Source: a virus. Taken from it: a DNA stretch of 29,802 nucleotides. The stretch is from positions 1 to 29,802 of the IMG/VR virus record IMGVR_UViG_3300033233_000135; one strand, given 5' to 3'. A model generated the notes under the pieces. It ran no database searches. It was not told where the DNA came from and saw nothing but the letters and a program-made list of their open reading frames with translations. The translations under genes were made by a program, and so were the position numbers. This document shows positions 6,153-13,372 of this stretch, piece after piece; within the stretch, counting starts at the first letter, position 1, and every line of letters begins with the position of its first letter.

Positions 6153-9100
6153 TTGTAAAGCCTAGTGGCGTGGTATCCCCTAAGGAACGTCAATTGGCGT
6201 CCAATATGGACGCGGATCGTCGTGTGTTGGAGCCTTTGGGCGTGGGCGTGGCGGCCCGCATTGGATTGAAGGTCCGCCGGGCGGCTCAAGATACGTGGGT
6301 TAAAACGCGGTCGGTGCCTCAAGTCAAGGTGGCAACACGGCGGGCGTTGACCGAGTTGATCCCTATCATCGCCGCTTCGATGGTGGCCGGGAATCTTGCT
6401 GGGCGGTTGCGGGCGTTCAAGGAAGTGAAGAAGATCAAGTCGGACGTGGATCCGTTGACGGTGCCTATCGCTTTGGCGATTGTGCCGGCGGCTTATGACG
6501 GGGCAATCCGAATGCTCCGGCGTCGGTTGAATATGAGTCAAGAGCAATTGGACGCAATGCAAACGACGTATGAGGCGGAAGCCATTCACGTTTTGGACGG
6601 GGCGTCGGAGGAAATCGAACACAAGTTGCAACAGGTCTTGGCCGAATCCACGGAGCGGGGCTACCACGTCAAGGAGGGCGTGCAAGCCTTGGGTGAAGCA
6701 TTCGATGCTTTGGGATTGGTCCCCAGCAACAGCGGCACGTTGGAAGCTATCTTTCGGACGCAAACGCAATTGGCCTACGGGGCGGGCCGGTGGGCCTTGG
6801 ACCAACACGAAGAGGTTCAAGAGATCCTATGGGGATATAAATATGTCACGGTGGGCGATACTCGGGTGCGGGTGAACCATGCCGGGTTGGACGGGGTGAC
6901 GGCTTCTAAAGATGATCCTATTTGGAATACGATCTGGCCCCCCAATGGTTGGAATTGTTTTCCGATGGGAACGCCAGTTGTGGCGGTAGACGTTCAATGG
7001 GCGTCAAAATCCTTTTACGCGGGGGAAATGATCGAGTTGGTAACGGTCGGCGGAAAGCGGCTTTCCGTCACGCCCAATCATCCCATAGCTACCAATCATG
7101 GATGGGTTGCGGCGGGCAATTTGCAAGAAGGTGATGATCTTTTGTGCGATGATCGGGAAGTCGAATTCGTAAGGCAGCCCGGTAGTCCATTCATGTCCAC
7201 CCGGACATGTTACGAGAAGCAACGTCCATTTTTCATTCAAGATTGTTTTGAGTCGTGTTGGGAAAAGAGAATCGCGTCGAGATTGGAGTTGACGTGTTCC
7301 CCGTTGGATTTCCACGGCGACGCGGAGGGATTCATAGGCAAGGTCAACATTGTAGACGTGAATGGGGTATTCGTAAGACGGTTTCGGACCATGCAAGCGG
7401 AGAATCTCATTACCGATTCGTTTATTACGTGGTGGGATGCACACTTGACGGAGGAATCGGGTGTTCGCCATTTGGATCAATTCGACACGGGATCTTTTTC
7501 TACCCGTGACAGCGGTCCACGCGGCTTGGCATTGTCGGACACGATCCGTCCGATTCTTTCCAGTCCACTTCAGGAATTCAGCGGCGGATCGTCCCCGAAT
7601 TTGGACACTATTGTCTTGCAAGCATCGGGTGATCGCTCTCCGACTGACGTGGTAAATTTGAGAAAGGCTATTGATGCTTTGCCCCGCAAGGTAGTTGTGG
7701 ATCAACTCTTGCACGTTCGGCGGTATCCATTTCGCGGTCATGTTTATGATCTCCAGACAGGTGATGGGCTTATTATAGCATCGGGAATTGTATGTAGCAA
7801 TTGCCGGTGTGCGGTGATCCCCTTGTACCTTGAGGAAAAGACCCATTATCCGCCGAAGATGTTTACCTTCGAAGGCAAGACGGGGGTGCCGGGAGCGGAT
7901 CCGGGATTCGGCTACAATCCCGGGCAAGTGTTCAACGTGCCGGGCAAGCCGATTGCTCTTTCTTTAGGGAGCGTGGTGTGGAAAGAGGAATTGCATCCCC
8001 GCGATCACGGCAAGTTTGCATCCAAGCCCGGGGCTTCCGGTGAAGAGGACCCGGACAAGGAAGGGCACGAAAAGGAAAAAGAGGGCATTGCGAAAAAGGT
8101 CAAGACTATCCCGAACCATGAATTGTTGGTGTGGGCGGCACACAAGGGCTTTGACGCCAAGCAGACGGCGGCCATGCTTGAAGCATCAGGACACACTTTT
8201 GCTAAGGGATGGTCGGACGATTTGTTGGGGAGCGTTTTGAAGGCGGCCGGGGACAAACCCGATCCCGGTTTTGCTCCGTCGATCGAATCCCATCTTCTCG
8301 GTCAACACGCAAACACGCCTGAAGAGTCGTTTGCTGACGTCCCTCCATCGGCTTTGATCTCTTGGATGGCATTGCATAAGGTGCCAGTAGCCAAAGCTAA
8401 GTCGATGTTCAAGCAAATGAAGCCAACCAGCCATTTCAATGATATGGATGATGCGGATCTACAAGCCACAATGGACAGCATCGGGTCTAGCACGCATGGG
8501 TCCAAGTGGCATGAAAAGATTCCACCCGACTTGGTGAAAGAGTTGGAATCGAACATCGGCAAGGCGGGCCCGTCCAAGGAAGAGCCTAAACCCCAACCTC
8601 AACCCCAACCGGAGGCGGAACCCAAAGCTGAGGAAAAGCCGGCCGAAGAAGCGACGGCGGTCAAACCAGCCTTGACAGGAATTGAGGATCATTCTTCCAC
8701 GGGCTTGATCCGATGGGCGTGGCATAAGGGCTACTCGGAGAATGAGATCAAGAACATGATGGAGCACTTGGGCCGGAATGTTTCGGTCCATACCATCCGG
8801 GGTCAAAAACATGCGGCGTTGAAGAAGGGGGCGGTGGGGGCCAAGCTATCCCCAGAACAAGAGGCGTACTTTACCGCTTGGAAGGGGGGGAAAGCCCCGG
8901 AACCCGACACGACGCCGGCCGACAAGGTCCAAGAGCCCGGGGAACAGCCCAAAACGGCCCCGCCCGTGGCTCCGGAAGCCGAGAAGGCGTCAGAACCCGC
9001 CCCGGCAGCCGACGCAACAGGGGCGAAGCCGGCGGCCGACAAGCCCCGCCCCTCCTTCAAGGGGATCAAGTATTCCCAAACTATCGCGGCTATGGCGGCG

Positions 9101-12100
9101 TCCGGATTCACCAATGAAGAGATTCATGCCAAGTTGGATCCGATATGGGCGAAGAATCCGACGATCGGGGATCCCGGGACGAACATTCCGGACAATTATC
9201 TAAAGTTCCATGCTCAAGATGGCTACGATAACCCCACCAAAGATTTTGGGCTTTCGGACGATCAAAAGGACTACCTTGGCATTGCGGCGAAGAAAGAGGA
9301 TGCCAAGGCGTTTGACTTTACGAAGCACAAGATGACCCATCTTATGAAGTCGATGGGGGCTTTGGGGTTCACGTCCAAGCAAGCATCTTCGGTCTTGGAT
9401 GAGTTAGGACTACCCCATGCCAATGAGACCTTGAAAACATTCGTCAACAAGGGAAAGAACGGGCATCCCGGGGCACGATTGTCCAAGGATGAGAAGAAGC
9501 ACTTGTTGGCGTTGAAGGAACAGGTGGGCGTTGGCGACTACAAGGGTACGGTAGGCAAGGGCAAGTCGATCACGGTTGACGACAAGGACAACGTGGTAGT
9601 CCCTCAAGACGTGCCGGCGGATGGTGAAGGGGATTCCACGGCGGCGGCAAGTCAAGAGGTAAAACCGGATCCGTCGAATCCTCTTCATGGGGCATCGGCA
9701 AACGGGGTGATCAACCATCTTGTCGAAAAGGGGCTGACGTTAGAACAGGTCAAGTCCGTGTTGAAGGGTTTGCCCGGGAAGACCAGTTTGGGGAACGATT
9801 GGTCGGCCATGAAGCCGGATATGGTCGAAGCCAAGTACCACTTCACTAAGGAGGAGAAAGACAAGACGGGATTCCCCAAGGTTTCGGACGCGGCTAAGAA
9901 AGTTGCGGACGATGTTGTGGCAAAACAAGGCCACAAAGTTGAGGAGAAACCCAAGGCTCCGGCCCCACCCACGGGACCGGCAATGGATACCGTAGGCACC
10001 AACGGATTGATCAAGTTGTTGCAAAACGAAGGCTTAGAGCCGAACCAAATCGCTTCGGCCATCCAAGGTCTTCCGGGCAATCATAAGTCGGGCGTGGCGT
10101 GGAAGGATACTCCTACCAATTTCATCACGGGCAAAGCGGATTACGTCAAAAATACGGACATTGCTAAGAATCCCACGGCTCATGCTATCGGGGAAATTTC
10201 GGACGAACAAAAAGGGTTCATCAAACAGTTAGCGTCCCATCACAAAAAGTGGACCCCTGTTGAGGAAACCCCTTCGTATGATCCGAATCTAGTGGACGAA
10301 TCCCCCGTTCCCAAGAACGCCTTGGGCCCGGGGCATCTTGCCAAGTACGAGATGTCGCAAGTCAAGGAGTATCTCGGCGGCGGCAGCCCGGCCGACAAGC
10401 AAGATGCGGCGATCAAGTCGGTCCCATCGGGACAGTTGTTGGCTTGGGCGTCACACAACGGCCTTGACGTGGACGAAGCCAAGGACCTGTTGAAGATGGG
10501 AGGGCATGATTCCATCTTGGAGCATTATTCAGATCAAGATTTCCAAGAGGTTCTTGACACGTGGAAGGATAAGTTTTCGCCTAAAGCCTTGCCCTTTGAG
10601 CAACAGGTGGCTTTGCATGAATTCACGGGTAAGGGGCAGCCGGCCCAAGGCGAGGGCGGTGCCCCCAACCAAGAGCAAGTCAAGAAGGCCAAACCGAACA
10701 AGATCACGAAAGCCAAGTTAGAAGCTGTTGCCCCGGGGGCGGTTTTTCAATGGGCAGCGAAGAACGGGTTGGACGCGGCTGAAGCCCAAACCATGTTGAA
10801 AGAGTTGGGCAAATTCGACAAGTTCAAAAATTGGGACGATGGTTCTTGGGAGGATGCTTTACAAGAATCTAAGGAATCGGACAATACCCCCCATTATCCT
10901 TCGGAGGTGGACCAGAAACTTTTGTCCAAGTATTATGGCAAGACGACAAGCGGCAAGGTTAAAAAGAGCAAGGCTCCTAAGGACAATCCTTATCTTGGCA
11001 ACACATCACTTCCGGACGATATTCAGGAAACACAAGAGCCCGTCACGTTGGGAGGTTCTACCGGGGCGAAACTCATGTCCGTTTCGTCGGCGTCGGATCC
11101 CACGTCGAATGGAAAATACGTCAAGAAGGAATACAGCGGCAATTCCAACCAAGCTAAGAATGAGTATCTTGCGAACCAATTGTACGCGGCTCTTGGTGGG
11201 AATCATCCTAATGCGGCGGCGGCTACGTCTAAATTGGTGACGGATTCTACCACGGGCAAGACGGCGGTGTACAACAAGTTCGTCCCGGGTATGAAAGAGT
11301 TAGGGGGCCTTTCGGGGGATGAACAGAAAAAGGCGATGAAGTTCGCTCAGGACCATTTTGTTTTGGATGCTTTCCTTTCTAATTGGGATAGCGTCGGCCT
11401 TTCGATGGACAATATGGGATGGGACGGCAAGAAACTCCATCGTATCGACAACGGCGGGGCTTTGTTGTATCGGGCTCAAGGGTCTCCGAAGGGAGCATCG
11501 TTTGGGGACACTGTTTTCGAGTTGAAGACGATGCGGGACATGAATTCCAACCCCACGGCGGCTAAGGTGTTTGGGAATCTTTCGGATGAAGATATCGCCC
11601 GACAAGTAGGTCACCTTCGGACGCAAATGAATGCTAATCCGCATTTGATCAATCAGGTTGTGGATTCGGCCGGGTTCAACGACAACACTTCGAAGCTGTT
11701 GAAGGATACGTTGAACAAACGATACCAAAATTTATTGGCGTTTGAACACAAGCACAATCCGCAACCAAGCAGTATTGGAAATGAACCCGTGGGTCCGGGT
11801 GGATACGTGCCGGGGACCAAATATGTCCCAATTCAGCATTGGCAGCCGGCTCCATCGCCAACGATAGTAGCTCATACGCTTAGCAGCCTACATGCGGCGT
11901 CCAAGAAAGTGGCAGGAACGCTTCCCCCAGAGGAATACCAAGCAGTCAAGAAGTTCACAAACTCAAGTTCAGGAACAATAAATTCCGCCATTGTGAATGG
12001 GAAAACCTCTTCTACCGTCAGTTTGTTGGAGAAGGCGTTGAACAAAATGCCGTCCTATTCCGGGTGGTCTTGTCGGGGTGTAAGTAGTTTGTCGAGTGAT

Positions 12101-12499
12101 CTACTAGCTAAATGGAAATCGGGGGAATGGGCTCATGCCCGATGGCCCGCATTTTCTTCGGCTTCTGTTAAGCCCGGTTCTGAGTTTGGCAGTAGTGGCG
12201 GGGCGGCTTTTATCGTCAAGGATAACAAGCATTTTGGGCGGTACGTGGGGGGCATTTCTTCTCATACGTCCGAATATGAATTGTTATACCAAAAGGATTC
12301 TATGTTCCGTGTGGTAGGGTACGCGGAAGGTGCGAATGGTGGGACGATCAAGGGTACAAGCCATAGGCTGATTTTTGTTTTGGAAGAGATCACGGACAAA
12401 AACAAGATCCCCATGTCGCAAGAGAAGCCACCTAAAGTGGACGGGGAAGCCTTGTGGAAAGAATACATAACACAAGCGGCTAAAACAGGAGCACTTTGA
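6149..12499 (+). CDS. Giant minor head protein: F-like domain with intein, helical repeats, kinase-like domain, ADP-ribosyltransferase
   Basis: The product has 2116 residues (1834 if the intein is removed). Residues 1-269 and 552 to about 590 form a Mu F / SPP1 gp7-like head morphogenesis domain, ending in the NGWNCRC motif that is split by the intein (270-551). An HPRDHGKFAS linker follows near 615. Residues about 650-1575 hold nine helical repeats of about 45 residues (pattern LL-x-WA-x3-G-hydrophobic-x3-EA-x2-ML) joined by Pro/Glu/Ala/Lys linkers. Residues about 1625-1850 look like a kinase-fold domain: a Lys strand YVKKEY near 1657, 'NWDSVGLSMDN' near 1750 and IDNGGALL near 1770. Residues about 1960-2100 have the three R-S-E ADP-ribosyltransferase motifs: R1976 (CRGV), FSSAS at 2002-2006 and E2042-x-E2044. 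F proteins normally have 250-450 residues. The domain set suggests an effector packed in the head, like T4 Alt. The ATG overlaps the previous stop. Confidence 0.88.
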   Translation: MIVKPSGVVSPKERQLASNMDADRRVLEPLGVGVAARIGLKVRRAAQDTWVKTRSVPQVKVATRRALTELIPIIAASMVAGNLAGRLRAFKEVKKIKSDVDPLTVPIALAIVPAAYDGAIRMLRRRLNMSQEQLDAMQTTYEAEAIHVLDGASEEIEHKLQQVLAESTERGYHVKEGVQALGEAFDALGLVPSNSGTLEAIFRTQTQLAYGAGRWALDQHEEVQEILWGYKYVTVGDTRVRVNHAGLDGVTASKDDPIWNTIWPPNGWNCFPMGTPVVAVDVQWASKSFYAGEMIELVTVGGKRLSVTPNHPIATNHGWVAAGNLQEGDDLLCDDREVEFVRQPGSPFMSTRTCYEKQRPFFIQDCFESCWEKRIASRLELTCSPLDFHGDAEGFIGKVNIVDVNGVFVRRFRTMQAENLITDSFITWWDAHLTEESGVRHLDQFDTGSFSTRDSGPRGLALSDTIRPILSSPLQEFSGGSSPNLDTIVLQASGDRSPTDVVNLRKAIDALPRKVVVDQLLHVRRYPFRGHVYDLQTGDGLIIASGIVCSNCRCAVIPLYLEEKTHYPPKMFTFEGKTGVPGADPGFGYNPGQVFNVPGKPIALSLGSVVWKEELHPRDHGKFASKPGASGEEDPDKEGHEKEKEGIAKKVKTIPNHELLVWAAHKGFDAKQTAAMLEASGHTFAKGWSDDLLGSVLKAAGDKPDPGFAPSIESHLLGQHANTPEESFADVPPSALISWMALHKVPVAKAKSMFKQMKPTSHFNDMDDADLQATMDSIGSSTHGSKWHEKIPPDLVKELESNIGKAGPSKEEPKPQPQPQPEAEPKAEEKPAEEATAVKPALTGIEDHSSTGLIRWAWHKGYSENEIKNMMEHLGRNVSVHTIRGQKHAALKKGAVGAKLSPEQEAYFTAWKGGKAPEPDTTPADKVQEPGEQPKTAPPVAPEAEKASEPAPAADATGAKPAADKPRPSFKGIKYSQTIAAMAASGFTNEEIHAKLDPIWAKNPTIGDPGTNIPDNYLKFHAQDGYDNPTKDFGLSDDQKDYLGIAAKKEDAKAFDFTKHKMTHLMKSMGALGFTSKQASSVLDELGLPHANETLKTFVNKGKNGHPGARLSKDEKKHLLALKEQVGVGDYKGTVGKGKSITVDDKDNVVVPQDVPADGEGDSTAAASQEVKPDPSNPLHGASANGVINHLVEKGLTLEQVKSVLKGLPGKTSLGNDWSAMKPDMVEAKYHFTKEEKDKTGFPKVSDAAKKVADDVVAKQGHKVEEKPKAPAPPTGPAMDTVGTNGLIKLLQNEGLEPNQIASAIQGLPGNHKSGVAWKDTPTNFITGKADYVKNTDIAKNPTAHAIGEISDEQKGFIKQLASHHKKWTPVEETPSYDPNLVDESPVPKNALGPGHLAKYEMSQVKEYLGGGSPADKQDAAIKSVPSGQLLAWASHNGLDVDEAKDLLKMGGHDSILEHYSDQDFQEVLDTWKDKFSPKALPFEQQVALHEFTGKGQPAQGEGGAPNQEQVKKAKPNKITKAKLEAVAPGAVFQWAAKNGLDAAEAQTMLKELGKFDKFKNWDDGSWEDALQESKESDNTPHYPSEVDQKLLSKYYGKTTSGKVKKSKAPKDNPYLGNTSLPDDIQETQEPVTLGGSTGAKLMSVSSASDPTSNGKYVKKEYSGNSNQAKNEYLANQLYAALGGNHPNAAAATSKLVTDSTTGKTAVYNKFVPGMKELGGLSGDEQKKAMKFAQDHFVLDAFLSNWDSVGLSMDNMGWDGKKLHRIDNGGALLYRAQGSPKGASFGDTVFELKTMRDMNSNPTAAKVFGNLSDEDIARQVGHLRTQMNANPHLINQVVDSAGFNDNTSKLLKDTLNKRYQNLLAFEHKHNPQPSSIGNEPVGPGGYVPGTKYVPIQHWQPAPSPTIVAHTLSSLHAASKKVAGTLPPEEYQAVKKFTNSSSGTINSAIVNGKTSSTVSLLEKALNKMPSYSGWSCRGVSSLSSDLLAKWKSGEWAHARWPAFSSASVKPGSEFGSSGGAAFIVKDNKHFGRYVGGISSHTSEYELLYQKDSMFRVVGYAEGANGGTIKGTSHRLIFVLEEITDKNKIPMSQEKPPKVDGEALWKEYITQAAKTGAL
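7004..7741 (-). CDS. Homing endonuclease-like gene nested antisense inside the intein
   Basis: The product has 245 residues, read on the strand opposite to the head gene and lying wholly within the intein. Residues about 7-45 form a helix-turn-helix ('YLAGQSINSLSQIYHVSRRA'), followed by the linker RGRSAAEFLKW (49-59), which is typical of phage homing endonucleases of the Vsr-fold/EDxHD type. The nuclease region is NEIL (E112), 'YPIHVYNVDLAYESLRVAVE' with D133 and E144, then a basic stretch and 'FPTRLKTILNEKWTLLLV'. The D-x10-E pair resembles a restriction-fold active site. A His usually found just after it (G-x-W-H) appears replaced by R/Q, so activity is uncertain. The last ~45 residues are antisense to intein blocks A and B and look passively encoded. 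ATG 7741 has GGAG 9 bases upstream and a promoter beyond that. The frame extends upstream to 7927, but that part looks like shadow. Confidence 0.78.
   Translation of the reverse strand: MTAKWIPPNVQELIHNYLAGQSINSLSQIYHVSRRAITRCLQDNSVQIRGRSAAEFLKWTGKNRTDRVRQCQAAWTAVTGRKRSRVELIQMANTRFLRQVCIPPRNKRIGNEILRLHGPKPSYEYPIHVYNVDLAYESLRVAVEIQRGTRQLQSRRDSLFPTRLKTILNEKWTLLLVTCPGGHEWTTGLPYEFDFPIIAQKIITFLQIARRNPSMIGSYGMIGRDGKPLSADRYQLDHFPRVKGF
7751..7754 (-). promoter_or_regulatory. Ribosome binding site of the antisense endonuclease gene
   Basis: GGAG on the minus strand lies 9 bases before the ATG at 7741-7739. It decides the start at 7741 rather than the in-frame ATG at 7927. The start codon itself is the complement of the block F His codon (H531) of the intein. 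Confidence 0.6.
7772..7800 (-). promoter_or_regulatory. Sigma70-like promoter for the antisense endonuclease gene
   Basis: Read on the minus strand: TTGCTA (7800-7795), a 17-base spacer, then a perfect TATAAT (7777-7772) preceded by TGC, an extended -10. Transcription would start near 7765, about 24 bases before the start codon. The same bases encode the C-terminal splicing end of the intein (GLIIASGIVCSN) on the plus strand. Planctomycete or other host sigma factors may differ, so function is inferred. Confidence 0.6.
8100..10875 (+). repeat. Nine degenerate helical repeats in the giant head protein
   Basis: Repeat starts are near residues 653, 732, 848, 973, 1061, 1181, 1281, 1425 and 1527. 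Each is two short helices with the form 'x-LL-x-WA-x3-G-(L/F)-(D/S)-x2-(E/Q)-(A/V)-x2-(M/V)-L-x2-(L/G)G'. Examples are 'ELLVWAAHKGFDAKQTAAML', 'QLLAWASHNGLDVDEAKDLL' and 'AVFQWAAKNGLDAAEAQTML'. Spacers of 30-100 residues are rich in Lys, Pro, Glu and Ala. The helix-turn-helix shape resembles SAP or UBA-like mini-domains, which could bind DNA in the filled head. I cannot assign a family. Confidence 0.75.
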
Positions 12500-12870
12500 T
12501 GGTTGAGGCAACGAAGCGTGATGATTGGCGGATCACGATGGAGAAACTTCCCCCGTGTTTCTATTGTGTACATTGCATCAAGACGGGGACGCAAGACTTG
12601 CACGATGGTGGGTATTTGTGTTCGGCTTATCCTAAGGGAATCCCCGTGGCTATCTTGGCTCGGATGCAAGACCATGAAGAGCATATCCCCGGGCAGGAAG
12701 GCGAGGACGTTTACGAGTCTAAGGTGATGCCCTTCCCCGAAGGTCCATGTATCGTTACGTTTGATGGGGAGTGGTTGTTGGTGCGTCCGGACGGTACGTT
12801 TGAAGAGGTGTTCCCCGATGAAGAGGAGGAGCCTGTTGACGTGCCAGAGGACCTAGGGGAAATGGAGTAG
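12499..12870 (+). CDS. Small Cys-containing phage protein downstream of the minor head gene
   Basis: The product has 123 residues from ATG 12499, whose first base is the last base of the previous stop (TGATG), so the genes are coupled. The N-terminal half has CFYCVHC and LCSAYPKGIPVAIL followed by 'DHEEHIPGQEGEDVYE'. This is the pattern of a common small phage protein next to F-like head genes: Cys pairs, C-x-A-(F/Y)-P-x-GIP, then H-x4-PGQ/D-x-G. The C-terminus is very acidic (PDEEEEPVDVPEDLGE). The function is unknown in the family as far as I know. The Cys set may bind a metal. Confidence 0.75.
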   Translation: MVEATKRDDWRITMEKLPPCFYCVHCIKTGTQDLHDGGYLCSAYPKGIPVAILARMQDHEEHIPGQEGEDVYESKVMPFPEGPCIVTFDGEWLLVRPDGTFEEVFPDEEEEPVDVPEDLGEME

Positions 12871-12882
12871 TAAAAGATCATT

Positions 12883-13059
12883 ATGGAAAAAGAGCGATTG
12901 TGTTTACGGTGTGCCACGTTTTTCATGTCCGAAGGTCCTTACAATCGTATATGTCCACGGTGTACGAATAAAAAAATGAAGGGTGGTCCGAAACAGTGTC
13001 GTGTTGTGATCGAAGCGTTTAACAGTCGGACGCGTCCAAGAGGAATAGGCAATGTCTGA
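12883..13059 (+). CDS. Small zinc-ribbon protein (58 residues)
   Basis: A short frame from ATG 12883 to TGA 13057-13059 encodes two Cys knuckles, CLRC at residues 7-10 and CPRC at 26-29, spaced by 'ATFFMSEGPYNRI'. This matches the small phage zinc ribbons with the form CxxC..F.S....NRIC..C. The rest is basic. It overlaps the next gene's start by 8 bases. The spacing from the previous stop is 12 bases. It probably binds zinc and perhaps nucleic acid, which is inference from the Cys pattern. Confidence 0.7.
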   Translation: MEKERLCLRCATFFMSEGPYNRICPRCTNKKMKGGPKQCRVVIEAFNSRTRPRGIGNV

Positions 13060-13243
13060 GAAAAAGCAATTTGTGGGCTCAGAGGAAATTGCGGACATGC
13101 TCGGGTGTGCCCCGGGCACGGTTCGTAAGATGGCTCGGGAAAAGGAAATCCCGTCCTTGTCGTTGGGACGGGAATATCGCTTTGACCCTAATGCGGTCGT
13201 TTCGGCCCTGCAAAAGGACCAACAAACCACCAAAAAGCGGTAG
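13052..13243 (+). CDS. Excisionase-type helix-turn-helix (HTH_17) protein
   Basis: The product has 63 residues. 'VGSEEIADMLGCAPGTVRKM' followed by A-R-E-K-E-I-P-S and YRFDPNAVVSAL is the MerR-like winged helix of the excisionase/HTH_17 family: the first helix 'EEIADMLG', the recognition helix 'PGTVRKMARE', then the Ile-Pro turn and the wing. AGAGGAATAGG just before ATG 13052 is a strong ribosome site. In this late operon it is more likely a regulator or DNA-binding accessory than an excisionase, since no integrase is in view. A terminator follows at 13266. Confidence 0.85.
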   Translation: MSEKKQFVGSEEIADMLGCAPGTVRKMAREKEIPSLSLGREYRFDPNAVVSALQKDQQTTKKR

Positions 13244-13265
13244 GAATCAAACGGGACATGAATAA

Positions 13266-13317
13266 GGCGTTGGTGTACGTCGGCGTTTGCGGACGTGTGC
13301 CAACGTCTTGTTTTTGT
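13266..13317 (+). terminator. Rho-independent terminator after the small-gene cluster
   Basis: The arms 13266-13281 and 13292-13307 pair over 16 positions (several G-U), with a 10-base loop, and are followed by TTGTTTTTG. It separates the 12499-13243 cluster from the protease/scaffold gene, so a fresh promoter for the capsid module may lie in 13318-13372. I do not see a convincing one there. Confidence 0.7.
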
Positions 13318-13372
13318 TGGTAGGTTATATTTCCGCTAGAAAAAGGCCAGAGGATCCCTCATGCTGTAGGGC

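Larger units (their letters stand above)
6956..7801 (+). other. Intein inserted in the NGWN/CRC motif of the minor head protein
   Basis: This is residues 270-551 of the giant protein. Block A is C270-FPMGTPV, and block B is T308-P-N-H311 followed by 'HGWVAAGNLQEGDDL'. Block F is HVYDLQTGDG (531-540), followed by LIIASGIV and the end C549-S550-N551, then C552 of the flanking sequence. The flanks join as PPNGWN/CRCAVIP, the expected uninterrupted motif. Cys at position 1, the block B Thr and His, terminal Asn and Cys+1 are all present, so splicing looks possible. The usual penultimate His is replaced by Ser. At 282 residues it is much longer than a Hint core of about 135, yet the middle (about 333-515) has no LAGLIDADG or HNH motif. 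Its sequence is explained by the gene on the other strand. Confidence 0.88.

Noticed and set aside
5945-6820. Minus-strand frame of 291 codons opposite the head gene
   Set aside because: Its product is rich in Arg, His, Pro and Gln with no recognisable motif, and the plus strand is a convincing F-like domain. It has the character of an antisense shadow, unlike the frame at 7004-7741.
7130-7680. In-frame LAGLIDADG endonuclease in the intein
   Set aside because: I looked for paired LAGLIDADG or HNH motifs in the plus-strand linker and saw none.
7742-7927. Upstream extension of the antisense endonuclease to the in-frame ATG at 7927
   Set aside because: The extra 62 residues are antisense to the F domain beyond the intein and look like shadow. 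The promoter and ribosome site point to 7741, and the insertion boundary is at 7801.
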